NCBI GenBank assembly: GCA_964530165.1
Contig: CAZGYE010000143.1
Coordinates: 1-13,620 of the forward strand
Direction of reading: 5' to 3'
DNA length: 13,620 nucleotides
Origin: CAZGYE01 sp964530165
GTDB taxonomy: Bacteria; Planctomycetota; Planctomycetia; Planctomycetales; Planctomycetaceae
Shown here: piece after piece, positions 1 through 6,890 of the stretch
Layout of the letters: each line of letters begins with the position of its first letter
How positions within the stretch are numbered: position 1 is the stretch's first letter
The notes under the pieces: generated by a model
Told to the model about the DNA's origin: nothing
The model's input: only the letters and a program-made list of their open reading frames with translations
The model's database searches: none
Translations under genes and position numbers: made by a program

Positions 1-1225
1 AGACTGTTTCCCAAATGTGCAGCCCGACCAGCACGTCTCCCTGCTGAATGCCATTGATTTCCGCCGGACTGCCCGAACGAATTTTTACGACTCGCATGCC
101 GCCGCGATATTGCGGTCCTACACTCTGCCGCTCACCGGGCGGGAGACTCTCCAATCGCATGCCGAGAATCCGCCATGTTTTGTCGAGCGTCGTCTCGTCA
201 TTGTTGGCGCGGACGACGGCCTCCGCCGGCTGAAGCGCGGACAAGGTCAGGCTGAGCACCAGCGGCTTGCCGTTGCGATGGACCTCGATGTCGACCGACT
301 CGCCGACCGCATGACCCAGCAGGCCGCGTTCGAAATCGACACCGTCGATGACGTCCACCTGTCCCGCCTTGACGATCACGTCTCCGGGCTGGAAGCCGGC
401 CTTGGCAGCCGGGCTGTCTGGTTTGGCAGATTCCACGACCAGCATCTTCCGTTTGGCGTCTTTCACATCCTTCGACAACAAACCGTGGCTGGTACTGTCC
501 AGCTGTTCGATGCTGAGTAGCTTGGCAATCGTCTTGCGGGCGTCGTCAATCGGGATGGCGAAGCCGATCCGCTGCGCCCCGGCACGAATGGCAACGTTGA
601 TGCCGACAATTTCTCCGTCAATGTTCAACAGCGGTCCACCGCTGTTGCCGGGGTTAATGCTGGCGTCGGTCTGGATCAGGTTCTGATACGATTGCGTTTC
701 GTTGACCTCGACGTCGCGCGACAAGGCGCTGACGATGCCCGAGGTCACGGTGTCTTCGTAACCGAACGCGTTGCCGACGGCAATGACGGTTTCACCCAGC
801 ATGATGTCCGACGACGTGCCCAGCGGCATCACCTGCAGCCGCCGCTTCGCGTTGATCTTGATGATTGCCAGGTCGTGCGTTTGATCGGTGGAGACCACTT
901 TCGCATCGTAGATGCTTGCGTCGTCGAGCGTGACCCGCAGCGATTCGACGCCCTGAACCACGTGGTTGTTGGTGGCAATGTAGCCGCGCTCGTCGACAAT
1001 GATTCCGGTCCCCATTCCGTTCACCTTCCGCCCTTTGGAGGCCGTGAACAGGGAATCGTTGCTGTAGGTGGTCTTCACGCTGTGAATGTTGACCACGCTG
1101 GCCTTGGCGCGCTGAACGGCGCGCACCAGCGGCGTCGCTCGGCGATCCGATGCCAAGCCCAGAGCAACGAGGATCGCGAACAGCAGGGCGGCGGATAAAC
1201 CGATGTCGATGATGCGTTTCGTCAT
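1..1225 (-). CDS. HtrA/Deg-family serine protease with two PDZ domains (3' end cut by window edge)
   Basis: Envelope protein-quality-control protease of the trypsin-like DegP/DegS/HtrA family (S1C). The minus frame is open from ATG at 1225 to the window edge, giving 408 residues with the C-terminus missing. Residues 8-25 form one hydrophobic segment, an uncleaved anchor or signal peptide. The catalytic triad is visible: His88 in TNNHVV, Asp118 in THDLAII and Ser195 in GNSGGP. The motif NPGNSGGPLL and the following VGIN and GFAIP are typical of the family. PDZ1 spans about 258-330 (SPAAKAGFQPGDVI). PDZ2 starts near 350 and reaches the edge (SPAEINGIQQGDVLVGL). Two PDZ domains point to a DegP/MucD-like rather than a DegS-like protein. 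No strong Shine-Dalgarno precedes the ATG, and an ATG 12 nt upstream is out of frame. It is divergent from the mannonate dehydratase gene. Family assignment is firm; substrate and exact subfamily are not known. Confidence 0.93.
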   Translation of the reverse strand, partial: MTKRIIDIGLSAALLFAILVALGLASDRRATPLVRAVQRAKASVVNIHSVKTTYSNDSLFTASKGRKVNGMGTGIIVDERGYIATNNHVVQGVESLRVTLDDASIYDAKVVSTDQTHDLAIIKINAKRRLQVMPLGTSSDIMLGETVIAVGNAFGYEDTVTSGIVSALSRDVEVNETQSYQNLIQTDASINPGNSGGPLLNIDGEIVGINVAIRAGAQRIGFAIPIDDARKTIAKLLSIEQLDSTSHGLLSKDVKDAKRKMLVVESAKPDSPAAKAGFQPGDVIVKAGQVDVIDGVDFERGLLGHAVGESVDIEVHRNGKPLVLSLTLSALQPAEAVVRANNDETTLDKTWRILGMRLESLPPGERQSVGPQYRGGMRVVKIRSGSPAEINGIQQGDVLVGLHIWETV

Positions 1226-1547
1226 ATGCGGCGTCTCATCACAGGGGGTGGAAGCTCTGTCGGAACCGAATCTTAGGGTGTGGTGGCCTCCCTGACCGAC
1301 CGGAGAGCGGTCCATCGAGTCTCCGCACTGACCAGCATCGACCAGATGAACAACAACGCTTGAAATTACGCCGCCGATCACGCACAACTTGCCTAGCTGG
1401 AATCGGGTTGCAATCGTGACGGCTGTGACGGCTTGGCCAATTCGAATCGGTGTCGAATTTCAGAATCGAACGACAATCGCTGAAGAATGCTCACGGCAAG
1501 CACGTCTCAACGCGCTGCTGAACTCCCCCACAACTCGCACCGTTGTT

Positions 1548-1561
1548 GCCGGCGCGCCGGC
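1548..1561. repeat. Perfect 14-bp GC palindrome
   Basis: GCCGGCGCGCCGGC is its own reverse complement. It overlaps a second 10-bp palindrome (CCGGCGCCGG, 1557-1566). It lies mid-intergenic between divergent genes. Function is unknown: it could be a protein-binding dyad or chance in GC-rich DNA. Confidence 0.5.
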
Positions 1562-1609
1562 GCCGGTCGAACGGTCGCTACAACCGCAACAATTGTCACA
1601 ATCGGACCT

Positions 1610-1626
1610 GTGTTTTCGCAAAACAC
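1610..1626. repeat. Short perfect inverted repeat (7-bp arms, 3-nt loop)
   Basis: GTGTTTT-CGC-AAAACAC is a perfect stem or dyad in the divergent intergenic region, just after a GTCACAAT motif. It is AT-rich compared with its surroundings, which suits an operator or DNA-bending site better than a terminator. No T-run follows on either strand. Confidence 0.4.
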
Positions 1627-1740
1627 AATATCGGAAGAAATGTGAAAACCCGACGCCGACGACACCAGCCGTCATCACCCGCGCACCGACTGAATCAGCA
1701 GCATGGTTTTCATCACGACTCACCGCCAGGCGCTACTGAG

Positions 1741-1770
1741 TTGAATGTGACGCCAGTCTGTCACAATAAT
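1741..1770 (+). promoter_or_regulatory. Sigma70-like promoter for the mannonate dehydratase gene
   Basis: TTGAAT (1741-1746; 4 of 6 to TTGACA) and AATAAT (1765-1770; 5 of 6 to TATAAT) are separated by 18 nt. Transcription would begin near 1777, only about 25 nt before the ATG at 1802. This places the upstream in-frame GTG (1775) at or before the transcript start and so supports the ATG start. Confidence 0.5.
1746..1765. promoter_or_regulatory. Operator-like dyad TGTGAC-N8-GTCACA in the promoter spacer
   Basis: A perfect 6-bp inverted repeat with 8-nt spacing sits between and overlapping the -35 and -10 boxes of the mannonate dehydratase promoter, where a bound repressor would block RNA polymerase. 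The half-sites resemble those of CRP/GntR-type regulators, but the N8 gap does not fit CRP (N6). No regulator gene is adjacent. The dyad is seen directly; the function is inferred. Confidence 0.4.
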
Positions 1771-1786
1771 AGCGGTGGCAACCAAC

Positions 1787-1792
1787 AGGGAG
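1787..1792 (+). promoter_or_regulatory. Ribosome binding site deciding the ATG start at 1802
   Basis: AGGGAG lies 9 nt upstream of ATG 1802. The alternative GTG at 1775 has no purine-rich site in front of it and would place the RBS inside the coding region. Confidence 0.6.
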
Positions 1793-1801
1793 ATCAGGGC
1801 G

Positions 1802-2806
1802 ATGATCCCGGCAACGAAACTCGATCAGCTCAGCATGCGAGTCGGTTTGGGACAATTCAACGCAGCGACCCGCGAGCGGCTTCGATTCATCAAGCAGTGC
1901 GGCGTCGACGATTTTCAGCTCAACACGCCCAAGCTGCCCGGCAAAACGGGCTGGGAATTTGCCGATTTGCTGAAGTTGCGAACGCAGGCGGAAAACGCCG
2001 AACTGCGGCTGATGTCCATTGAGAACGTGCCGGGCCATTTCTACGATCGGATCATGCTTGGATTGTCGGGCCGCGACGAACAGCTCCGCAACATGTGCAA
2101 CACAGTCCGCAACATCGGGCGGGCCGGGATCCCCATTTTCGGTTACCATTTCATGCCCGGTTTCGTCTATCGGACTTCGAAAGGCACGCCGGTCCGGGGC
2201 GGCGCACTGGCCACCTCGTTCGACATGCAATTGGTCCGCAACGCCCCGTTGGTGGCAGGCCGCGAGTACACCGAGGAGGAAATGTGGGACAACTACAACT
2301 GGTACCTCGAGCGCATCCTGCCGGTTTGCGAGAAAGCAAACGTGCGGCTGGCCCTGCACCCGGACGATCCGCCGGTCGAGTCAATCGGCGGCATCCCGCG
2401 GCTGTTCCGCAATTTCGAGAACTTCAAGCGGGCCATGCAAACATTCGACAGCCCGATGCACGGCTTAGATTTCTGTCACGGCTGCTGGTCGGAGATGCGC
2501 GGCGGCGCCGGGGTTCTCGAAGCCATCCGCTTTTTCGGGCAACGTGGTAAGATCTTCTACGTGCACCTCCGCGACGTGCAGGGGACTGCCGAGAAGTTCA
2601 CCGAATGCTGGATCGGCGAGGGCAACTCGAATATCTTCGATGTGGTTCGCACCCTGAAAGCTGTCGGCTTCAAGGGGTTTATGATCCCCGATCACGTGCC
2701 CCGTGCGGTCGGTGACACCCCGTGGCGTCACCAGGGCCGTGCCTACACCGTGGGTTATATGAAGGCCATGCTGGAGATGCTCGAATCCCTGCCGACGCAA
2801 AGTTAA
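1802..2806 (+). CDS. uxuA: Mannonate dehydratase (UxuA-like)
   Basis: Predicted to dehydrate D-mannonate to 2-keto-3-deoxy-D-gluconate in hexuronate breakdown (cytosolic, Mn2+-dependent TIM barrel). At 334 residues it is shorter than E. coli UxuA (394) and lacks its mid-protein insertion. Family landmarks in order are SIENVPGHFYDRI (about 72-84), YHFMP (about 115-119), TEEEMWDNY (about 157-165), LALHPDDPP, YVHLRDVQG and IPDHVPR. The metal ligands known for the family align: His186 (HPDDPP), Cys225 (DFC), His255 (VHLRD) and Asp297 (PDH), with the catalytic pair His298 and Tyr315. The start was moved from GTG 1775 to ATG 1802 because of the RBS and promoter positions. The gene stands alone on the plus strand; the rest of a Uxu/Kdg pathway is not in the window. 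A paralogue with another aldonate substrate is possible, since planctomycetes carry many sugar-acid enzymes of this fold. Confidence 0.85.
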   Translation: MIPATKLDQLSMRVGLGQFNAATRERLRFIKQCGVDDFQLNTPKLPGKTGWEFADLLKLRTQAENAELRLMSIENVPGHFYDRIMLGLSGRDEQLRNMCNTVRNIGRAGIPIFGYHFMPGFVYRTSKGTPVRGGALATSFDMQLVRNAPLVAGREYTEEEMWDNYNWYLERILPVCEKANVRLALHPDDPPVESIGGIPRLFRNFENFKRAMQTFDSPMHGLDFCHGCWSEMRGGAGVLEAIRFFGQRGKIFYVHLRDVQGTAEKFTECWIGEGNSNIFDVVRTLKAVGFKGFMIPDHVPRAVGDTPWRHQGRAYTVGYMKAMLEMLESLPTQS

Positions 2807-2870
2807 CAAGACCAGACCTCCCGCCCACTCGCCGGAAACCATTTTGGTCAGCCACACGTCCACGTTGCCC

Positions 2871-2990
2871 ATGACGCAAATTGGCAATGATCTGATCCAC
2901 ATGGAAAAGTTCTCGTCGTTGCTGAAGCGGATGCTCGGCGACACCATGAGAGAAGAAGAGATGACGCTGGGAGGTTCTGGGGTGCTCTGA
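2871..2990 (+). CDS. Possible 39-residue small ORF or gene remnant
   Basis: ATG 2871 to TGA 2990 encodes a charged, plausibly helical 39-residue peptide (for example MEKFSSLLKRML and MREEEM). The frame stays open further upstream without a good start, as a decayed gene tail might. There is no Shine-Dalgarno. It lies in the 236-nt space between the convergent mannonate dehydratase and porin genes. I do not recognise a family. It could be chance. Confidence 0.2.
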   Translation: MTQIGNDLIHMEKFSSLLKRMLGDTMREEEMTLGGSGVL

Positions 2991-3042
2991 TGTCAGTGTC
3001 TGGCAAACGCCTGATGTCTCAGGGCTTGATTGATGCAACGGC

Positions 3043-4488
3043 CTAATACCGCAGCGTCGTCTGAACGTAGAACTCCTGCTGCTCGGGACGCGGCAGATTG
3101 TTGTCGATGAACGTTCCGTTCCAGAACCAAAACTGCCCGACCTGGATCGTGAAATTGGGGTGAAAGGCGTAGGTGGCCACCAGGTCCAGTTCCTCGCCGA
3201 CCTCCGTCCCGGTCCCGGGTGTTCCCAGCGGCGCGCCGGCCACGTTGTAGAGCACGTCGGTGTCCTTGTCGAGATCGAACCAGTGCATGGCGGTCAAGAA
3301 GGTCAGCTTTTTGGCCGGTTTGACCGAGAACTGCACGCTGTAATCCTTGAGGTTCTGCCCCGACAGGTTGTCGATCAACCCCCAATAGGCGTGACCCAAC
3401 GGGAAGAGTACGCTGAAAGTGTTGTCCTCGCCGTCGGTCGAATCCTCATCGCCCGATCCCCAGTAGTACAGACCCTTCAGCATCGGCTGCCACGGAACCT
3501 GTGGAAAAGTGACGCTCAAATCGGTCGTGAAGAATCCCGCCTGGACGGTCAGGTTGTTGTCGTGGCCGAATTGATAGGCGCCTTCCAGATCGATTTTCCA
3601 CAACTGCGAGACGTCGTGGCACTCGTCGTAGACCTTGTAGAATGACAGCCAGCGGCCGCCGATCGTGTGCCGACTTCCGTCCTTCCGATCGGCGCGTTCC
3701 TCCTGTTCACGCAGCCACAGCCAGTAGAGATCGATTGTGTTGTCCTTCATTCCGTGATAGGTGGCGTACAGGCCGTTGAACGTCCGGCTTTCATCGGCCG
3801 TGTCGAACTCGTGGTTGTAAACCGAGACCGGTCCACGGCCCGTCCCAGCGTTCACCGGACGCGTCGTGAACAAATCGAAGTCCCAGGCCTCGCCCTTGCT
3901 GGTGAGCATGAAGCCCTCGAAGTTTCGCCGGGTGTTTGACCAGTCCAACGGAGACACCAGCCGTTGGACGCCGTACAGCAGCTCTTGCCGACCGTATCGG
4001 AAATAGATCGGCTTGCCGTCGCGCTCGGCGACTTTGATGTCGACAAATGCGTTCTGGACGTCCCAGCGGTTCAGATCGGTGCCCAGCGGAGGCAAGTCCT
4101 CATTGAAGATCGAGGCATCGATCGACTCGAAGTACAACCGGAACAAGTCGGAAGCGTGAAAATCAAGATAGTTCCGCCAGCGCCAAAGATCGTAGGTGCT
4201 TTTTCCCGGGCCGGCCGGCCGCAGGCGATTGTCCTCGCTGATGAAGCGGTATCGCAGCTCGCCGCCGAACGACAGCGTGCTGCCGTCCAGAATGCTCAGA
4301 CCGTCGAGGAAATCGAGCGGCATATCCTTCAGTTCTTCGCCCAGCAGCGGGTCGTGATCCGGGTTCTGCTTGTAACGGAAGTCGTTGTTGAAGTAGAGAC
4401 CCTTCCACGGTTCTTCAGACCAGGCGAACGGCGCGGTCGTTGCTAGGAAGAAAATAGTCCATCGGAAACAGATCGCTCGTTTGCGCAT
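3043..4488 (-). CDS. AlgE-type outer-membrane beta-barrel (alginate export family porin)
   Basis: Predicted outer-membrane beta-barrel resembling the Alginate_exp family (AlgE), which exports or passes anionic polysaccharide. ATG 4488 gives 481 residues, close to Pseudomonas AlgE (about 490). A signal peptide is clear: basic MRKR, hydrophobic core to about residue 20, and probable cleavage after FAWS (about 24). The mature part alternates polar and aromatic residues (FGGELRYRFI, YFRYGRQELLYG, FEGFMLTS) and ends in VQTTLRY, the terminal aromatic typical of barrels recognised by the BAM machinery. RYGRQELLYG followed by WSNTRRNFEGF is characteristic of AlgE-like proteins. A GGAGG 7 nt upstream fixes the start; the open frame extends 53 codons further without support. 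It lies downstream of the degenerate GGDEF gene on the same strand (289 nt apart). Substrate is unproven: other planctomycete members may be general porins. Confidence 0.8.
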   Translation of the reverse strand: MRKRAICFRWTIFFLATTAPFAWSEEPWKGLYFNNDFRYKQNPDHDPLLGEELKDMPLDFLDGLSILDGSTLSFGGELRYRFISEDNRLRPAGPGKSTYDLWRWRNYLDFHASDLFRLYFESIDASIFNEDLPPLGTDLNRWDVQNAFVDIKVAERDGKPIYFRYGRQELLYGVQRLVSPLDWSNTRRNFEGFMLTSKGEAWDFDLFTTRPVNAGTGRGPVSVYNHEFDTADESRTFNGLYATYHGMKDNTIDLYWLWLREQEERADRKDGSRHTIGGRWLSFYKVYDECHDVSQLWKIDLEGAYQFGHDNNLTVQAGFFTTDLSVTFPQVPWQPMLKGLYYWGSGDEDSTDGEDNTFSVLFPLGHAYWGLIDNLSGQNLKDYSVQFSVKPAKKLTFLTAMHWFDLDKDTDVLYNVAGAPLGTPGTGTEVGEELDLVATYAFHPNFTIQVGQFWFWNGTFIDNNLPRPEQQEFYVQTTLRY

Positions 4489-4495
4489 CCTGTCG

Positions 4496-4500
4496 CCTCC
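4496..4500 (-). promoter_or_regulatory. Strong Shine-Dalgarno deciding the porin start
   Basis: GGAGG on the minus strand, 7 nt before ATG 4488, sits directly ahead of a signal-peptide-coding sequence. It rules out the longer in-frame start at 4647. Confidence 0.75.
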
Positions 4501-4586
4501 AGACGTCTGGGTTTCCGTGTAGGTTGACACGCAATTGTTGCCGCGATTGAGCGATGCGTCCCTCAGACGGATTTTGGAGTCTGCGC

Positions 4587-4621
4587 GCGACAAAACCACA
4601 ACGCTGTGACTGCTTTGTCGC
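4587..4621. repeat. 8-bp inverted repeat upstream of the porin gene
   Basis: GCGACAAA (4587-4594) and TTTGTCGC (4614-4621) are perfect complements with a 19-nt spacer, about 100-130 nt upstream of the porin ATG. Next to it, CAGAC and GTCTG (about 4564-4583) form a smaller dyad. It could be an operator or leader hairpin; no clear promoter was found around it. Confidence 0.35.
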
Positions 4622-4777
4622 TTATTCTCGGAACGTCGCAAAGCCATTCCGAACTTTCAGTGTCGGAAAATCCGAGAAATACGGCTGTTGCCGTTCAGAC
4701 GGCCCCAAAACCGCTACAGGTTGCCGGACCGGACCTCGCGACGCTCCGGTGACCCCGATGTTGTCTGAAGGGCGACG

Positions 4778-5710
4778 TCAGCCAACCAGGCAATGTGTAA
4801 GCTTATGGCCGTCGTGCACGTGCAATTGATTGCGTCCGCGACGTTCTGATTTTGCCAGGGCGTTGCCGGCCCGGTTCAGGGCGAGGTCGTCATTATCGTC
4901 GGGCAGGCAGGTCGTGTAGCCGAAACTCGCAGTCACCAGCACTTCGGGACCGCTTTCGTCGAGTCGAAAGTGATACTCTCGCACGGTATTGCGGATGGCT
5001 TCGGCGAGTTTGCGGCCCACTGGGTCGTCGACGGCCGGTATCAGCACCGCGAAGGTCGGCCCGCTGTAGTGGCAGAGCAAGTCCTCGTCGCGCGCTGCGC
5101 GCAGCACGACGCGAATCATCTTCCGCATGAGCTGCTTGGTCCCGTCCGAGCCGAACCGGGACGTCAGATGCGCGAACTTGTCGACCTTGACCAGCAAGAG
5201 GCCGCTTTCAGTGTTGCTCCGACACCCTGCTTCCAGCAATCGCCGCAAGTTCACTTCGAAGGCCGACTCGTCCGGTAGGCCGGTCAGGGGGTCTTCGGGG
5301 GTGAGCTCCCAGTCAATCGTGAATTTCTCAACGGCCGGTTTCTCCTTGTGACTGGCGTGGACCGGTCCAGACGCGGCGCTGCGTTGCGTGTCGACGACTG
5401 TCGAGACGGTTTCCAGTAGGCGGTTTTGTGTTCGGTCGAGGCGTTCGACTTGTTCGGGCGTCAGCAGCAGATCGGGAAACTTTTCCAAGAAGGCGCACGT
5501 TTCCTGAGCCGCCTCGAGGGCGCCGATCACCGCGGTGAACAGGGTCGAAAGCTGAGTGCGCGCTCGCCGACACGTCCGCTCGACCGAAACCCGCGCGTAA
5601 CAGATGCCCGCGGTGAAACCGATTGCCGCCGTCATCAGCAGCGTCACCGCCGCCCACAGCCAAAAAGCAGTCGAAACGTCGGACATGATTGCCATCGGCA
5701 TTGCCATCAT
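4778..5710 (-). CDS. Membrane-anchored degenerate GGDEF protein with intact I-site (putative c-di-GMP receptor)
   Basis: The N-terminal transmembrane helix (about residues 13-37, FWLWAAVTLLMTAAIGF) is followed by a helical, probably coiled-coil linker (about 45-110) and a GGDEF fold (about 138-300). Fold landmarks are DPLTGLP (140-146), VKVDKF with the first metal Asp at 177, ASFGYTT and GNALAKSERRGRN. The signature is SGPTF (216-220) instead of GGDEF/GGEEF, so the metal- and substrate-binding acidic residues are gone and cyclase activity is unlikely. The inhibitory-site motif RxxD is kept as RDED (207-210) at exactly the usual spacing (RDEDLLCHYSGPTF against PleD RAIDLPCRYGGEEF). Known I-site-only receptors include PelD, PopA and CdgG. 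The start is uncertain: several ATGs lie at 5686-5722. 5710 was chosen for the GGGGG 5 nt upstream and because GTG 5809 has no RBS. It lies upstream of the AlgE-like porin. Confidence 0.8.
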   Translation of the reverse strand: MMAMPMAIMSDVSTAFWLWAAVTLLMTAAIGFTAGICYARVSVERTCRRARTQLSTLFTAVIGALEAAQETCAFLEKFPDLLLTPEQVERLDRTQNRLLETVSTVVDTQRSAASGPVHASHKEKPAVEKFTIDWELTPEDPLTGLPDESAFEVNLRRLLEAGCRSNTESGLLLVKVDKFAHLTSRFGSDGTKQLMRKMIRVVLRAARDEDLLCHYSGPTFAVLIPAVDDPVGRKLAEAIRNTVREYHFRLDESGPEVLVTASFGYTTCLPDDNDDLALNRAGNALAKSERRGRNQLHVHDGHKLTHCLVG

Positions 5711-6042
5711 AGGGACCCCCATTGGGACCCGCGTCGAGACCAGTGCGCGCGAAAGCCGGCGTGCGGTTATGGCGCTACGAAACGAGACTCCTATCAAAAC
5801 GTAGCTCACACGAAGGCTGGGGCGCCGTGAATTTCGCCGCCGATCGACACCGGCGGGTTCCGATCGCAGCGATTCTTCCGGCCAGGACGCTCAGATTGAC
5901 GGCCGACAGGCCCCTTGCTCGGCGCCAGAGCAACAACACCCAGATCAACCCAGATCAACCCGAAGCACACCCGGAACTCCTGGTTTTCGGCCCTTGTTCG
6001 CGCGGCGGGCTGGTTCTCAATGGACTGCCTACGCTGGAACTC
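5711..6042. other. Intergenic stretch with a small tandem repeat
   Basis: 332 nt between two minus-strand genes. Open frames here are shadows or extensions without RBS. The only structure I see is CAGATCAACC repeated twice head to tail at 5941-5960. No convincing terminator for the gene ending at 6043, nor a clear promoter for the GGDEF gene, could be read. Confidence 0.5.
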
Positions 6043-6882
6043 TCATTTCGCGTCGTTAGTCGGCGCCGAAGCGTCCGGCGGTTCCGATTCGGTTTCGGTG
6101 TTCGCGTCCGTCTCGCCGGCTTGGGCGTCATCGACCAGGGGAATCGGAGTGGAATCGTAGTCGGACGGTTCCCATGTGGGAATTGGCGAAGGATGCTCGG
6201 GAATCGTTTCTGAAGAAGTTTCGCGTCGGAATTGGAAATGTCCCGCACTCCGCTCGCGCTCCCAGAATTTCCGAAAAACCGAGCGGTGACCGACGTCAAT
6301 GACCAGCGAGTTCTTGCAGAATCGCAACTGTGGAATTCTTTTCCTCTTGGCATGCTGACGGCAGCGGCGAAAACGAACGCGAACGCAGGTCTCCCCGCGC
6401 CGTCTGTAACCGATCCACATCCCTGCGAGCAATGAGACCGGCAAAATCCACAGGCTGCTGAAATAAACACTCAAGACCAAGCCGATGCCCACCGCTGCAA
6501 TCGGCGTCCACAGCGGCCAGCTTAAAACGGGAACGGCCCGTTCTTCGTCGGAGAATGGCTCGTCAGACGCTTCGCCACACACGGCGCAGCAATCGGGCAG
6601 CTCGGCCCGCCAGCTCGATCCGTCGAACGAGACGCCCTCGTAATTGCCATCCCGCGAGAGCCAAATCTGCTTGCGGGTCCCATGCTCCTTGAAGAACGTG
6701 ACGTATTCGGCAAACAGCTTTCCCAGCCCGCCGCGCTGCGTCCAGTAATATGCGATCGTCTTTGTCAGCTCCCGCAATCCGGTAACGATGCCGAACCACA
6801 CGAAGCGGGCCGCCTTTTTCACAAAAGGTTTGCCGAGACGCCAGAATCCTGCAATGGCGCGTTTGACGCTCTGTAAGGCCAT
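6043..6882 (-). CDS. Unknown membrane protein with putative Cys/His metal-binding cluster
   Basis: 279 residues, no family recognised. The basic, aromatic N-terminal region (1-75) could lie on the membrane. LPDCCAVCGEAS (96-106) gives a CxxC knuckle (Cys98/99 and Cys102). Two closely spaced transmembrane helices follow (about 119-140 and 143-160). A very basic segment (RYRRRG to HAKRKR, 160-185) holds Cys166, Cys174, His177 and Cys189, which could complete a zinc site with the CxxC if both face the cytosol. The tail (222-279) is acidic, Pro/Ser/Thr-rich and probably disordered. Its ATG is 8 nt after the stop of the upstream gene, so it is the last gene of the synthase-dxs cluster and probably coupled to its neighbour. 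It has only a weak RBS. Zinc binding is inferred from residue spacing. Confidence 0.75.
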   Translation of the reverse strand: MALQSVKRAIAGFWRLGKPFVKKAARFVWFGIVTGLRELTKTIAYYWTQRGGLGKLFAEYVTFFKEHGTRKQIWLSRDGNYEGVSFDGSSWRAELPDCCAVCGEASDEPFSDEERAVPVLSWPLWTPIAAVGIGLVLSVYFSSLWILPVSLLAGMWIGYRRRGETCVRVRFRRCRQHAKRKRIPQLRFCKNSLVIDVGHRSVFRKFWERERSAGHFQFRRETSSETIPEHPSPIPTWEPSDYDSTPIPLVDDAQAGETDANTETESEPPDASAPTNDAK

Positions 6883-6890
6883 CGTCTTGA

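Larger units (their letters stand above)
1226..1801. other. Divergent intergenic region (no convincing gene)
   Basis: This 576-nt stretch separates the protease (minus) from the mannonate dehydratase (plus). Short open frames on both strands have unlikely composition, with Cys/Arg-rich or low-complexity translations, and match no family I know. It contains a 14-bp perfect GC palindrome (1548-1561), a 7-bp-arm hairpin (1610-1626), a tandem GTGACGGCT motif near 1418-1436, and a promoter with an overlapping dyad just before 1802. The TGTGAC/GTCACA hexamer or close variants recur (near 1418-1436, 1595-1601, 1746-1765), so a shared regulator is possible. Confidence 0.6.

Noticed and set aside
1460..1739. 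Short open frames on both strands in the 1226-1801 intergenic region
   Set aside because: Biased composition, no RBS, no recognisable domain; better explained as non-coding.
1746..1765. CRP binding site
   Set aside because: TGTGA and TCACA are 10 nt apart rather than the 6 of the CRP consensus; kept only as a generic operator-like dyad.
1733..2359. 208-residue minus frame opposite the mannonate dehydratase
   Set aside because: Shadow of a gene with all expected ligands on plus; no supporting RBS or motif.
4728..4750. ACCGGA-N11-TCCGGT hairpin downstream of the GGDEF gene
   Set aside because: Only a 6-bp stem with a long loop and no T-run, so not accepted as a terminator.
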